Of a DNA stretch of 64,000 bases, positions 50,698-59,514 are shown in pieces. The position numbers were made by a program, and so were the translations under genes. Position 1 is the first letter of the stretch. Every line of letters starts with the position of its first letter. Source of the stretch: Gp13-AA77 sp035946575 (lineage in GTDB: Bacteria; Acidobacteriota; Terriglobia; UBA7540); NCBI GenBank assembly GCA_035946575.1, contig DASYZG010000019.1, positions 1 to 64,000 of the forward strand. Direction: 5' to 3'. A model generated the notes under the pieces. That model ran no database searches and had not been told where the DNA came from. It was given only the letters and a program-made list of their open reading frames with translations.

Positions 50698-52734
50698 CTA
50701 CCCCTCCTCCTCGAGGCTCTGAATTTCCAAAGCCTCTTGGTGCTGGCGCCGCATCTCCGCCATCTCCCGCTCCACACGGCTGGGGACCAGGGCCAGCAGC
50801 GTGCCAAGCATAAGGACGGCGCCTCCCACCCAGACCCACATCACAAGCGGATTGATGAAGACCTGAATGATCGCCTTATGGCTGTCCGGATCCTGACCTG
50901 CCAGGACGACGTAGAGGTCTTCGCGCGGCGAGCTGCGGATGGCAACGTGGCTGGTGGCCTGCTGGCTCGCTTTGTAAAAGCGCTGCTCCGGTTCCATCAG
51001 TCCGAGCGCCCGCCCGTTGCGAATCACCGAGAGTGACGCGCGCTCGTATTCGTAATTCGGCGTATCGCCCGTGCCGAAAGTCTCGCAGCGTAGCGTGTAG
51101 TCCTTTACGTGCATCAGGTCGCCTTCGGCCATCAGGCTCTTGGTCTCGCTCTTGAATGCCTGGCCGAGGAATCCGACGAAGAGAATCACGATCCCCAGGT
51201 GAATCACGTACCCGCCGTAGCGCCGCGTATTGCGCATGGTCAGGTTGAAGACGGCCCGGGGGAAGTTCTCGTGGAGCGTCCGCTGCCGCGTGCGCGCGCC
51301 CTTGAGAAACTCGCCGAGCGTGGCCACGGCGACAAACGAAGTCAACAGCACGGTCATGCTGACGTAGAAACCTCGCACCCCCAGACCATAGAGCACCGCG
51401 GTCACCATGACGGCAGCGGCCATGGGAATGGTGAAATTCTGCCGGATACTCTGGAAGCTTGTCTTGCGCCAGGCAAGCAGGGGACCGGCACCGGTGAGAA
51501 ACAGCAGAATCAGGCCGATGGGAATCATGAAGCGATTGAAGAAAGGCGCTCCCACCGTCACCGTCTGATTTTCGATGGCCTTGGAAATGATGGGGAAAAT
51601 CGTGCCCCAGAGCACGGCAAAAACCGCCGCCAGCAGCACCCAGTTATTGAACAAAAAGCCGCTTTCGCGCGACACCACCGAGTCAAGTTGGTTTTCGCTT
51701 TTGAGGAAATCCAGGCGCAGGAAAAGGAAGGTCACCGAGAAGAGGACGATGATGCCGAGAAACACGGCGAAGAAGGGGCCGATGTTCGATTGCGCGAAGG
51801 CGTGCACCGAGCTCACAATGCCGCTGCGCGTCAGAAACGTGCCGAAGATGGAAAGAAAGAAGGTGGCGATGACCAGTACGATGTTCCAGATTTTCAGCAT
51901 GCCGCGCTTTTCCTGAATCATCACCGAGTGCAGGAAAGCCGTGCCCGCCAGCCAGGGCAGCAGCGAAGCATTCTCCACCGGATCCCAGGCCCAGTAACCG
52001 CCCCAGCCGAGCACCTCGTAAGCCCAGTTGCCGCCGAGCACGATGCCGACTCCCAGAAACATCCAGGGGACCATGGTCCAGCGCCGCGTGGTTCGGATCC
52101 AGTTGTCGCCCAACTGGCGCGTGATCAGCGCCGCCATGGCAAAGGCGAACGGCACCACCATGCCCACGTATCCCAGGTACAGCATCGGCGGATGGATCAC
52201 CATCGAGGGGTATTGCAGGGCGGGGTTCAGGCCGTTGCCGTCCGGGGGCGTAAAGGACTTCAGCGCGCCACCCGCGCCGGCGATGGCGACCTCGGTGAAA
52301 GGATTGGCCACGAACAGGACCAGGGACGAAAAGAACACGCCCGTGCCCATCAGGATCGAAACCACGTAGGGCATGAGCTGGCGATTGCGCCGCCGGTTCA
52401 TCAGCACCACCAGGGCGCTGTAAATGGAAAGCAGCCACGTCCAGAAGAGCAGCGATCCTTCCTGGCCGGACCAGAGCACGGGCAGCTTGTAGTAGAACGG
52501 CAGGGCACGATTGGAATGGGTGGCGACGTACGCGCTGCTGAAACTGTCGGTCAGGATCAGGTACTCCAGCGCCACCACCGCCAGGGTGACCATCACGAAG
52601 AAGGCCAGTGTGGCGCGCTCGGCGCTCTTGGTGATCCTCAGGCTGCGGAGACGCCCGCCCATGATGCCGGCGATGACCGCGTAGAGTCCGAATGCCAGCG
52701 CCGCAATGACGCCAATGCTGCCGACTTGATTCAT
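50698..52734 (-). CDS. ccmF: cytochrome c heme lyase subunit CcmF
   Basis: 678 residues from ATG 52734 (GGAG eight bases upstream), an integral membrane protein with about 15 helices. The heme-handling WWD domain is GWGGYWAWDPVENASLLPWL. Conserved YYKLPVLWSGQEGSLLFW, the HPPMLYLGYVG region and AFLHSVMIQEKRGML are present. C-terminal soluble parts have RRYGGYVIHLGIVILFVGFLGQAF. It attaches heme to apocytochromes together with CcmH. It lies after ccmE in the same direction. Confidence 0.94.
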   Translation of the reverse strand: MNQVGSIGVIAALAFGLYAVIAGIMGGRLRSLRITKSAERATLAFFVMVTLAVVALEYLILTDSFSSAYVATHSNRALPFYYKLPVLWSGQEGSLLFWTWLLSIYSALVVLMNRRRNRQLMPYVVSILMGTGVFFSSLVLFVANPFTEVAIAGAGGALKSFTPPDGNGLNPALQYPSMVIHPPMLYLGYVGMVVPFAFAMAALITRQLGDNWIRTTRRWTMVPWMFLGVGIVLGGNWAYEVLGWGGYWAWDPVENASLLPWLAGTAFLHSVMIQEKRGMLKIWNIVLVIATFFLSIFGTFLTRSGIVSSVHAFAQSNIGPFFAVFLGIIVLFSVTFLFLRLDFLKSENQLDSVVSRESGFLFNNWVLLAAVFAVLWGTIFPIISKAIENQTVTVGAPFFNRFMIPIGLILLFLTGAGPLLAWRKTSFQSIRQNFTIPMAAAVMVTAVLYGLGVRGFYVSMTVLLTSFVAVATLGEFLKGARTRQRTLHENFPRAVFNLTMRNTRRYGGYVIHLGIVILFVGFLGQAFKSETKSLMAEGDLMHVKDYTLRCETFGTGDTPNYEYERASLSVIRNGRALGLMEPEQRFYKASQQATSHVAIRSSPREDLYVVLAGQDPDSHKAIIQVFINPLVMWVWVGGAVLMLGTLLALVPSRVEREMAEMRRQHQEALEIQSLEEEG

Positions 52735-52880
52735 GGTTGTTCTCCGGGGACTAAGGCGGGTGGAGCGCTGCTGCGCTGCGCGGGCAGGAGAGCTGTTCCC
52801 GCTCCGCAACGCCCGGGGGATTGCCGAACTATGTTCATTCTTCGAGCTTCTTTGCTGTCAGAGAATTCCCTTCGCGCTCG

Positions 52881-53297
52881 TCAACTCCCGTTTTGCGCGA
52901 CCTTCTTCTGGACCGCCCCGGGCGCGGACTGGTACTTCGACGCGCACTTTGCCTGCACCTGCTCGGCTTGGAAGACCCCGCTCGGAGTGTAGTTTCCTTC
53001 GATGATGGCTTGTGACCCATTGACGAAGGTGTCCGGCAGGGTGTCCGTGCCCACGTACACCACAGGAACAGAAGCTGCATCCTGGCTGAGCTGGAAGCGC
53101 ACTTGCCCGCCATGCCGCTCGATCGAGCCCGCCACGCCGCCAACCCGGACGCGCTGACGTGCCGCCTTTCCGCCCAGCAGTTCACTCACCGTCACATAGT
53201 ACGTCTTGTTCTGTTCAAAGCCGGAAATGGCCAGCCAGCCGACCACGGCAACGATCGCGCCGATGCCAATGGCAAATTTCAGGTGCTTGCCTCGCAT
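52881..53297 (-). CDS. ccmE: cytochrome c maturation heme chaperone CcmE, CxxxY type
   Basis: 138 residues. A single N-terminal membrane anchor (LKFAIGIGAIVAVVGWLAIS) is followed by the OB-fold domain (KTYYVTVSELLGGKAARQRVRVGG, VVYVGTDTLPDTF, AIIEGNYTPSGVFQAEQV). The heme-binding site, HxxxY in classical CcmE, reads Cys118-A-S-K-Tyr122 here. CxxxY CcmE proteins are known from Desulfovibrio and archaea, where the cysteine binds heme. First gene of the ccm operon; GGAGTG precedes ATG 53297. Confidence 0.9.
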   Translation of the reverse strand: MRGKHLKFAIGIGAIVAVVGWLAISGFEQNKTYYVTVSELLGGKAARQRVRVGGVAGSIERHGGQVRFQLSQDAASVPVVYVGTDTLPDTFVNGSQAIIEGNYTPSGVFQAEQVQAKCASKYQSAPGAVQKKVAQNGS

Positions 53298-53499
53298 AGA
53301 TCACTCCAAATCGGCAGGGGCATTCGGCTCCCCGCCCCTTCCCCTGAGGCCCCCGGAAGCTCAGCCGCCAAAACTAAATTGTCCACCTTCTAGACGGCGG
53401 GAGTCAATGACGGCGCATAGGCGGCAGTATCCGGATTCCAGCGCAGGGGGACGTCAGTCGCCACCCAGCGCTTCATTACCACGCCCCACCGCGCGCCGC

Positions 53500-55545
53500 T
53501 TACGTCCCGGTTCCTGAAACGGGAACTTGCTGAGGGCTGCCGCCGCCCGTGTCGTAGATCAGCAGAGTGCTCGCTCGCGACCCCGTGGCGTGGGGCGTAA
53601 AGGTGACGTTGATCGTGCAACTCGACGACCCCGCAAGACTCGTTCCGCACGTGTTGCTCGGGCTGTTGAAATCGTGGAGATTACCGCCGGAAAAATCGAT
53701 CTTGCTGATCGTGACGCTCGATGTGCCCTCGTTCGTTACGGTGACCGTCTGCGGTTGGCTCGTGGTCCCGACCTTCTGACCGGCGAAAGTCAGGCTGCTC
53801 GGAGAAATGCTGATGACGGTCCCCTGGCCCGAGAGCTGGACCTTTTGAGGACTGCCGCTGGCGTTATCCGAGACACCGAGCGTACCAAACTGCGCACCCG
53901 CCTTCGTCGGTTTAAACGTCACCGAAATTGTGCAACTTGCCCCGGCCTGAACGCTGGAGCCGCAGGTGTTGCTCGGACTTTTGAAATTCCCCGTGACGGT
54001 GATACCCGTGATCGTCGCGGTACCCGTGCCGGTGTTCATCAGGGTGACATTTTGAGCCGCGCTGGTGGTATTAATCAGTTGGGCGGCAAACGTCAGACTG
54101 GTTGGCGTCAGGGTCACAATCGGACTCCCCCCAGTGCTGACCGTCTCGGTCAGAGGTGGAGCGCTGTTGGGGTTGTAATTGGCGTCCCCGGAATAGTTGG
54201 CGTAAATCGTGTAGGTCCCTGCGGTGCTGAAACCCGAACTGTCCGTATAGGAAGCGACACCCGAGGAACCGACAGTGCCGCTGCCGAGCAGCGTCGTGCC
54301 GTTGTAAAAGCTCACGCTGCCGGTGGGAGTTCCCAGGCCGGCGATGCTGTAAGCTACCGTGGCCGTGAAGGTCACCGGCTGCCCCGGACTCGCGGGGTTG
54401 GGACTGCCCACATCCGTGATGTACGTGCCGCCGCTATTCATGAAGACGTTCAGGTTGCCCCCCGAACTGGCTACGGCCAGGTCCGGCGCCCCGTCGTGGT
54501 TGAGGTCGGCGGCCGCTACGATTCGCGGCTGCTTGCCGGCCTGATAGCTCGTGGGAGGATTAAACGTACCATTGCCGACTCCGAGGAAGGTCTGCACGGT
54601 GTTCGTTGTCCCATTCTCGTTGGTGACCACCAGATCGGCGATGGAATCGCCGTTGACGTCCGTGACCACGAGGCCCGAGGGGGAGGCTGAGGTCATCGTG
54701 GTCTGCGTCTGGAAGGTTCCATCCCCATTGCCGAGCAGAATACTCACGGTACCGCTGCCGAAGTTGCCGACCGCCAGGTCGATGTTGCCGTCGGCATTGA
54801 AATCCCCTGTGCCGACCACGCTCGGCTCCGTGCCGGTCGCGTAGTTCACGGCCGGCTTGAACGTGCCATCGCCATTCCCCAGCAGGACACTGATGTTATT
54901 GCTCTTGGCGTTGGCGACTGCCAGGTCGAGAATGCCGTCCTTATTGAAATCGGCAATCGCCACCGACTGCGGATTGCTGCCGGCGTTATAAGTTGCCGCC
55001 GTCGCGAAGGTGCCCGTACCGGTGTTGAGGAATACCTGGACGGCCGCGCCATGAGCTGCCAGGACGACGTCGGGCGACCCGTCCCCGTTTAGATCCGCGA
55101 CTGCGACGTAAAAAGGAGAACCTTGCGCGGAGTAGTCCACCGCCGCCTGGAGGGTTCCATCGCCGTTGCCCATAAGGATGGCGACGTTGCCGCCCGCTTG
55201 GTTGTTATTGTTGTTCGCCACGGCCACGTCCAGCTTGCCGTCCTTGTTGAAGTCCCCCACGGCCACGCTGATCGGGGCCGTGCCGCACGTGAAGGTTTGC
55301 GCAGAGCCAAAAGTGCCGTCGCCCTTGCCGAGCAGGACACTGACGCTCCCATTGATGTAATTGGCGCTGACCAGGTCCGGGATTCCGTCGTTGTTGAAGT
55401 CTCCCACCGCCACCGAGTACGGCGCTGAAGCCACCGTGTAGTTCGCGTAAGCGTTGTACCCGCTGGCACGGCTCTGGACTGAAGCCATCAGCCCGACCGC
55501 GACCATGGCCGCGGCAGTCAGCATAGACCTTCGGCAATTAGACAT
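53500..55545 (-). CDS. secreted FG-GAP (VCBS) repeat protein with Ig-like and choice-of-anchor D domains
   Basis: 681 residues from ATG 55545 (GAGAGGAC upstream) with a signal peptide (LTAAAMVAVGLMASVQSRASG). Seven FG-GAP/VCBS units follow, each with a VAVGDFNNDGIPDLVSAN-like calcium loop (DxNxDGxxD). Then comes an Ig-like domain (GSPNPASPGQPVTFTATVAY, GTPTGSVSFYNGTTLLGSGT). Two choice-of-anchor-D domains end the protein (TSLTFAAQLINTTSAAQNVTL and SSLTFAGQKVGTTSQPQTVTV). It is probably a calcium-stabilised surface or secreted protein. Such proteins are abundant in acidobacteria and their roles are unknown. Confidence 0.86.
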   Translation of the reverse strand: MSNCRRSMLTAAAMVAVGLMASVQSRASGYNAYANYTVASAPYSVAVGDFNNDGIPDLVSANYINGSVSVLLGKGDGTFGSAQTFTCGTAPISVAVGDFNKDGKLDVAVANNNNNQAGGNVAILMGNGDGTLQAAVDYSAQGSPFYVAVADLNGDGSPDVVLAAHGAAVQVFLNTGTGTFATAATYNAGSNPQSVAIADFNKDGILDLAVANAKSNNISVLLGNGDGTFKPAVNYATGTEPSVVGTGDFNADGNIDLAVGNFGSGTVSILLGNGDGTFQTQTTMTSASPSGLVVTDVNGDSIADLVVTNENGTTNTVQTFLGVGNGTFNPPTSYQAGKQPRIVAAADLNHDGAPDLAVASSGGNLNVFMNSGGTYITDVGSPNPASPGQPVTFTATVAYSIAGLGTPTGSVSFYNGTTLLGSGTVGSSGVASYTDSSGFSTAGTYTIYANYSGDANYNPNSAPPLTETVSTGGSPIVTLTPTSLTFAAQLINTTSAAQNVTLMNTGTGTATITGITVTGNFKSPSNTCGSSVQAGASCTISVTFKPTKAGAQFGTLGVSDNASGSPQKVQLSGQGTVISISPSSLTFAGQKVGTTSQPQTVTVTNEGTSSVTISKIDFSGGNLHDFNSPSNTCGTSLAGSSSCTINVTFTPHATGSRASTLLIYDTGGGSPQQVPVSGTGT

Positions 55546-55772
55546 AACGTTGTCCTCTCCGCGCGCGGATCCTGCCGTCACGGACCACACTGTTTGGGGA
55601 TGCGATCCGGAGCCCCCTCCGGTGTGAGCAAAGTATCACGCCTGATATTCCTGTTCAAGTGGCTAATTGTTATATGACCCAGGATAGCAATGGCGAGCCT
55701 TCGGAGCGCGGGCATCCCTGCCCGCCAACCGTGTGGTGTCCAATAATTGGCCTGACTATAGGGCCGACCTTT

Positions 55773-55897
55773 ATAGAGGATTACAAAATGGAGTGACAGC
55801 GGTGCGCTGTAGCGCGCCTGTCCCAGGCGCGAAAATCGCGGGCGGGGACGCCCGCGCTACAGCACGATCTGTCACCCTGATTTGTAATCGTCATTAG
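55773..55897. mobile_element. MITE-like element, family B copy 2
   Basis: 125 bp from ATAGAGGATTACAAAATGG to TTTGTAATCGTCATTAG, the reverse complement of 33514-33628. The ends pair as terminal inverted repeats (ATTACAAA...GTGACAG). Relative to copy 1 it carries two short GCGCTGTAGCGCGC/GCTACAGC additions near the inner palindromes. Non-coding. Confidence 0.78.
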
Positions 55898-56013
55898 GTC
55901 GGCACGTACCGGCCTAAAAGCCCGGCGCTGCGCCTGCAGGAGTGGCTGGCCATTTGGTGAATCCCACACTAGCGGGCGGTTCCGCTCAATTCGTTAGCAT
56001 GGGCACTATTGGG

Positions 56014-56219
56014 AATTACCAAATACGGTGACAATCGTTTTCGGGCGCCTCCCTTCACCCGCCCTCGTACCTCGGGCACCCTCTCCCAAGGGAGAGGGCT
56101 GTTTTCCTCTGGTTTTTGGCCCTCTCCCAGGGGAAAGAGGGTGGCCCGCCGCCAGCGCTTTCATCAGCGGCGGTGGGCCGGGTGAGGGGTTAGACTGTCA
56201 CTCTACTTGGTAACACTCT
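56014..56219. mobile_element. MITE-like element related to family B, longer core
   Basis: The left end AATTACCAAATACGGTGACA and right end TGTCACTCTACTTGGTAAC form terminal inverted repeats resembling family B (TTAC.AA...GTGACA; the outside sequence CTCTGT compares with CTCTAT). The core is different: CCCTCTCCC/GGGAGAGGG pairs, GGCCCTCTCCCAGGGG and a GGGTGAGGGG segment. About 206 bp, non-coding. Confidence 0.6.
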
Positions 56220-56391
56220 GTAGGCCTGTTGTCGTCACCAACGCCCTTAACCCCTCCTCAACGAGAAGAGGGGCCGGGGGTGGTTGTTACGCAATGGCTG
56301 GGAGCCGCAGTGCGGTCCGGTCGCAATTGAGAGCGGGCAGGGATGCCCGCGCTCCAGAGGACACCAGTGCCCCTGTGGGCCGATCGCGTCA

Positions 56392-56940
56392 CTACAGGTG
56401 ATCCGCGGCTGTGTTCTTCTGAGACTTCAAGGTCTGCACGACGGCAAGGATCGTATTCCAGTTGCGTGTGGTTGCGGGCGCACTGAACAGCTTGTCGATC
56501 CGCCCAAGATAGCCGATGGTCTTCATGTGCCGGCGATACATGCCGAAGACAAATTGATTCTGCGAGGCAATCACTCGCACGAACCACTCCCCGTCGGGCG
56601 GAAATGAGACCGGGAGCGCTGACCGGAGCGCCTTGGCTCTCGAGAGGATGCTCACGAATCGGACAATGTCGGGCCGTGGCGGCTCGCTCCCGAACGGGTT
56701 CTCCGTCTCCAGTCGGATGAGATCGCGGCCGTCGCAGATCACAACTTCCGTAGTAAACGGCAGTTCACGCGCCAATGCGGAACGGAATTTGGCCTTGGAA
56801 CCCGGCTCGCGAACGATAAATGTGCCTGCAGCCCCGACATTCACCACGTCGTAGCTGCTCAGCTTCTTTGCCAGGATGCTTGGCCGAAACGTTCTGTGCC
56901 CACCGACATTCACACCTCGAAGGAAAGCAACCAGAGTCAT
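56392..56940 (-). CDS. DUF1697 family protein
   Basis: 182 residues covering one DUF1697 domain: TLVAFLRGVNVGGHRTFRPSIL, VVNVGAAGTFIVREPGSKAKF, VVICDGRDLIRLETENPF, and C-terminal RIDKLFSAPATTRNWNTILAV (the conserved TTRNWNTV end). It is a common stand-alone bacterial family of unknown function. ATG 56940. Confidence 0.87.
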   Translation of the reverse strand: MTLVAFLRGVNVGGHRTFRPSILAKKLSSYDVVNVGAAGTFIVREPGSKAKFRSALARELPFTTEVVICDGRDLIRLETENPFGSEPPRPDIVRFVSILSRAKALRSALPVSFPPDGEWFVRVIASQNQFVFGMYRRHMKTIGYLGRIDKLFSAPATTRNWNTILAVVQTLKSQKNTAADHL

Positions 56941-57877
56941 ACCATCCGGCCCCTGAATCTGTCACCGGCTAACCCGAAACGGTGCGTTGCCCGGGCCGGT
57001 AACGTACCACCTGAATGCCTGGAATGCAACCGGCGGCCGCCAGGGTCACCCCCGTACGTCAAAACCGCCATTTGCATTGCGGCTGTCCTGGCGGGCCGCG
57101 TCTCACGCGAGCTGCTGCCTAATTACTTTAGAGTATTGACTTTGGTTATCAAAAGGTATACAAGATAAGCGTAGACGGCGAGTGCGCAATAGGTGCGAGG
57201 GAGTCAGATGGCCGCGTTGATCATCAGTTCGGATCGAGTACCTACAGGGGCCGCCCGGTGGAATTCGCCACTCCCGGGTCGCCGGGTGCACTGCGTGACA
57301 ATTTATGTAGGCTCGCCTTCAGCATTGCACCTGCAAAATGCCCAAAAAAAGATCCTAAAATTTCGAAAAGCGAACCCAACTAAGCCCTCTGGAATGAGCG
57401 CGGACCTATCAAAAAGCCGCAAAAGCGAAGCCAAATTTCCAACCCGTTTTGGCGGAACTCGTCTGCCATGTTCTCACGAGTTCGAGGAACTCCGCCTGGC
57501 CGGCGGATTGGGCTCTGCGGGAGGAGCTCTTGCGGGAACGAAGCCTAATGTTACTGAAAACAAAGGGCCGAAATTTAAGAATCGGGGCGAAAGCCATTAA
57601 ATTGCTGAAAACACAGGCACTTAGCGCCTAAATGCCAATAGGTTGCTGATTACAAACCAGTTAGTCCGGTTTTCGGGTCCAAAAACCCGGAGTTCACGCA
57701 CAAGACCGCGAAATCGGGCGTTTGCTCGCCACTTGCCACTCCTGACCTTCGACTCTTGACTCTTGTCTCCCGCCTCTCGCGGGTGGCGACGACATCGCTT
57801 CCCAATGTCGTTGCCACCGCGAAGCTCTCACTTTCAACCTTTGACTTTCGACTCTTGACTCTCGACTCTCGGAAGGC
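56941..57877. other. intergenic region with AT-rich low-complexity repeat and a hairpin unit
   Basis: No supported gene. A possible plus-strand promoter is TTGACT (57136-57141)-N15-TATACA (57157-57162). The downstream open frame 57208-57600 has a passable AGGGAG but runs into the AT-rich, acidobacterial-type spacer sequence (57340-57690; AAAATTTCGAAAAGCG, ACTGAAAACAAAGGGCCG). It has no family features. A hairpin flanked by direct repeats is at 57747-57870. Confidence 0.45.
57778..57821. repeat. hairpin flanked by direct repeats downstream of the cystathionine beta-synthase gene
   Basis: GGTGGCGACGACAT (57782-57795) pairs with ATGTCGTTGCCACC (57805-57818) at 13 of 14 positions, extended by GCG/CGC with a bulge. 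On both sides lie copies of TTCGACTCTTGACTCT (about 57748 and 57845). It lies about 60 bases beyond the stop of the minus-strand gene and may end its transcript. Confidence 0.6.
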
Positions 57878-59257
57878 CTACTCCATCCGATCGGCAATGG
57901 CATGGAGCAGGTCGTACTTGGTGAGGATCTCGTACTCGTGATTGCCGAGATCGACGAACACGGCAGGACAGTCGCGGGTGATACAGTTCATGATCTGGTC
58001 GATGGCGGTTGAGGCGTAGACCACGGGGAATCCCTCGCTCATGGCCTCGCGGACCACCAGCTTCTTCAGGTCTTTACCTTCGAGCGCCAGATTGAGGATG
58101 GCGTCTTCGTAGATCGCCCCCGCCGGCCGTCCTTCCTCGAAGACAGGGAGTTGAGAGAAGTCATGAGACTGCATCTTCTCGAGCGCGGCCGAGACGGCAT
58201 CAGAAGGCGCCACGGCGATCAGCGTCGGCCTGTGGCCATTGCTGGATTTGCTCTGCGCGATCTCGCCGGCCGTCAGCGGCACCGACGACTCGAGGTAGCG
58301 GTTCTCCTTCATCCATTCGTTGTTGAACACCTTGCTGAGATAGCGCGTGCCGGAATCGGGAACCAGCACCACCACAAAGTCACCGTCCGCGCAGGTTGGG
58401 GCGATCGCCAGCGTGGCGCCGATGGCGGTTCCCACGGATCCGCCCGCGAAGATTCCCTCGGTACGCGCCAGGCGGCGCGTCCACAGAAACGAGTCCTTGT
58501 CGCTGACCTGAATCACGTCGTCGATGACGCTGAAATCGAGGGTCTCCGGCAGGTAGTCCTGCCCGATGCCCTCCACCTTATAAGGCTCGCCCTTGCCGAG
58601 CTTGCCCGTATGGAAGTATTCGGCCAGCACCGAGCCGGCCGGGTCGGCGCCGATGACCTTGATCTTGGGATTCTTGGCCTTGAGGTAGCGCCCCACGCCG
58701 GTGATGGTGCCGCCCGTCCCAATGCCGCAGACGAAATGAGTGATGCGGCCTTCGCTGTCATCCCAGATTTCCGGACCGGTGGTCTTGAAGTGGACCTCGG
58801 GATTGGACTGGTTGGAATACTGGTCGGGATGATAGGCGTTGGGGATATCCCGCGCCAGCTTCTCGGCCACCGAATGGTAGCTGCGCGGGTCCTCATGTTC
58901 AACCGCCGTAGGACATACGATCACTTCCGCGCCCAGCGCCTTGAGCAGGTCGCGCTTCTCCTTCGACTGCTTGTCGGCCATGGTGAAGATGCACTTGTAG
59001 CCTCTCATCACGGCCACCAGCGCCAGACCCATGCCCGTATTGCCCGAAGTTCCTTCCACGATGGTGCCGCCGGGCTTGAGCACGCCGCGGCGCTCGGCGT
59101 CCTCCACCATGGCGATGCCGATGCGGTCCTTGACGCTGCCGCCGGGATTAAGATGGTCGCACTTGGCCCAGTATTCGCCCCGGAAGCCCTTCAGAATCCG
59201 ATTCAGGCGGACGAGCGGCGTGTGCCCGATGACCTCGATGATGTTGTTGTACCGCAT
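57878..59257 (-). CDS. cystathionine beta-synthase
   Basis: 459 residues, the length of bacterial CBS enzymes with regulatory domains. The PLP site is HLNPGGSVKDRIG with Lys43; EGTSGNTGMGLAL binds the phosphate or substrate carboxylate; CGIGTGGTITGVGRYLK is the PLP phosphate loop. It condenses serine with homocysteine to form cystathionine, or works as a cysteine synthase-like enzyme. The C-terminal part (APSDAVSAALEKMQSHDFSQLPV, VREAMSEGFPVVYASTAIDQIMN) is a pair of CBS domains that regulate activity. Start ATG 59257. Confidence 0.9.
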   Translation of the reverse strand: MRYNNIIEVIGHTPLVRLNRILKGFRGEYWAKCDHLNPGGSVKDRIGIAMVEDAERRGVLKPGGTIVEGTSGNTGMGLALVAVMRGYKCIFTMADKQSKEKRDLLKALGAEVIVCPTAVEHEDPRSYHSVAEKLARDIPNAYHPDQYSNQSNPEVHFKTTGPEIWDDSEGRITHFVCGIGTGGTITGVGRYLKAKNPKIKVIGADPAGSVLAEYFHTGKLGKGEPYKVEGIGQDYLPETLDFSVIDDVIQVSDKDSFLWTRRLARTEGIFAGGSVGTAIGATLAIAPTCADGDFVVVLVPDSGTRYLSKVFNNEWMKENRYLESSVPLTAGEIAQSKSSNGHRPTLIAVAPSDAVSAALEKMQSHDFSQLPVFEEGRPAGAIYEDAILNLALEGKDLKKLVVREAMSEGFPVVYASTAIDQIMNCITRDCPAVFVDLGNHEYEILTKYDLLHAIADRME

Positions 59258-59514
59258 CGAGAGCCATTATACGGGAATGACGATGTCTCCCAGAGGACTT
59301 TGAATGATCTGTCATTTGGAGCGGCAGCCCCGCGCGCTCCCGATTACGATCCGGTGGCGATGCGCCCGGTGGCGGGCAGGGATGCCCTCGCTCCAAATGG
59401 CGACCGTTCGGGCCTGGCATGGGGCTTTCGCGCCTGCGCCAAGAGTTGTATATTCGAGTGTTTGGACGTGGAATGCGTCAAGCGCAGACAGCTTGCGACT
59501 GGACGGAGGCCCTA

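Larger units (their letters stand above)
55546..56391. other. intergenic region packed with repeat elements
   Basis: No gene. It holds the family B element (55773-55897), a longer relative (56014-56219), a CCCCTC/GAGGGG hairpin (56251-56273) and two GCGCGGGCATCCCTGCCCGCC-type short palindromes (about 55707 and 56336). Confidence 0.6.

Noticed and set aside
51109..52992. 627-codon frame opposite ccmF
   Set aside because: Antisense shadow; extreme His/Gln/Arg content and no family resemblance.
57208..57600. 130-codon frame after a possible promoter
   Set aside because: The second half is low-complexity spacer sequence; no recognisable domain.
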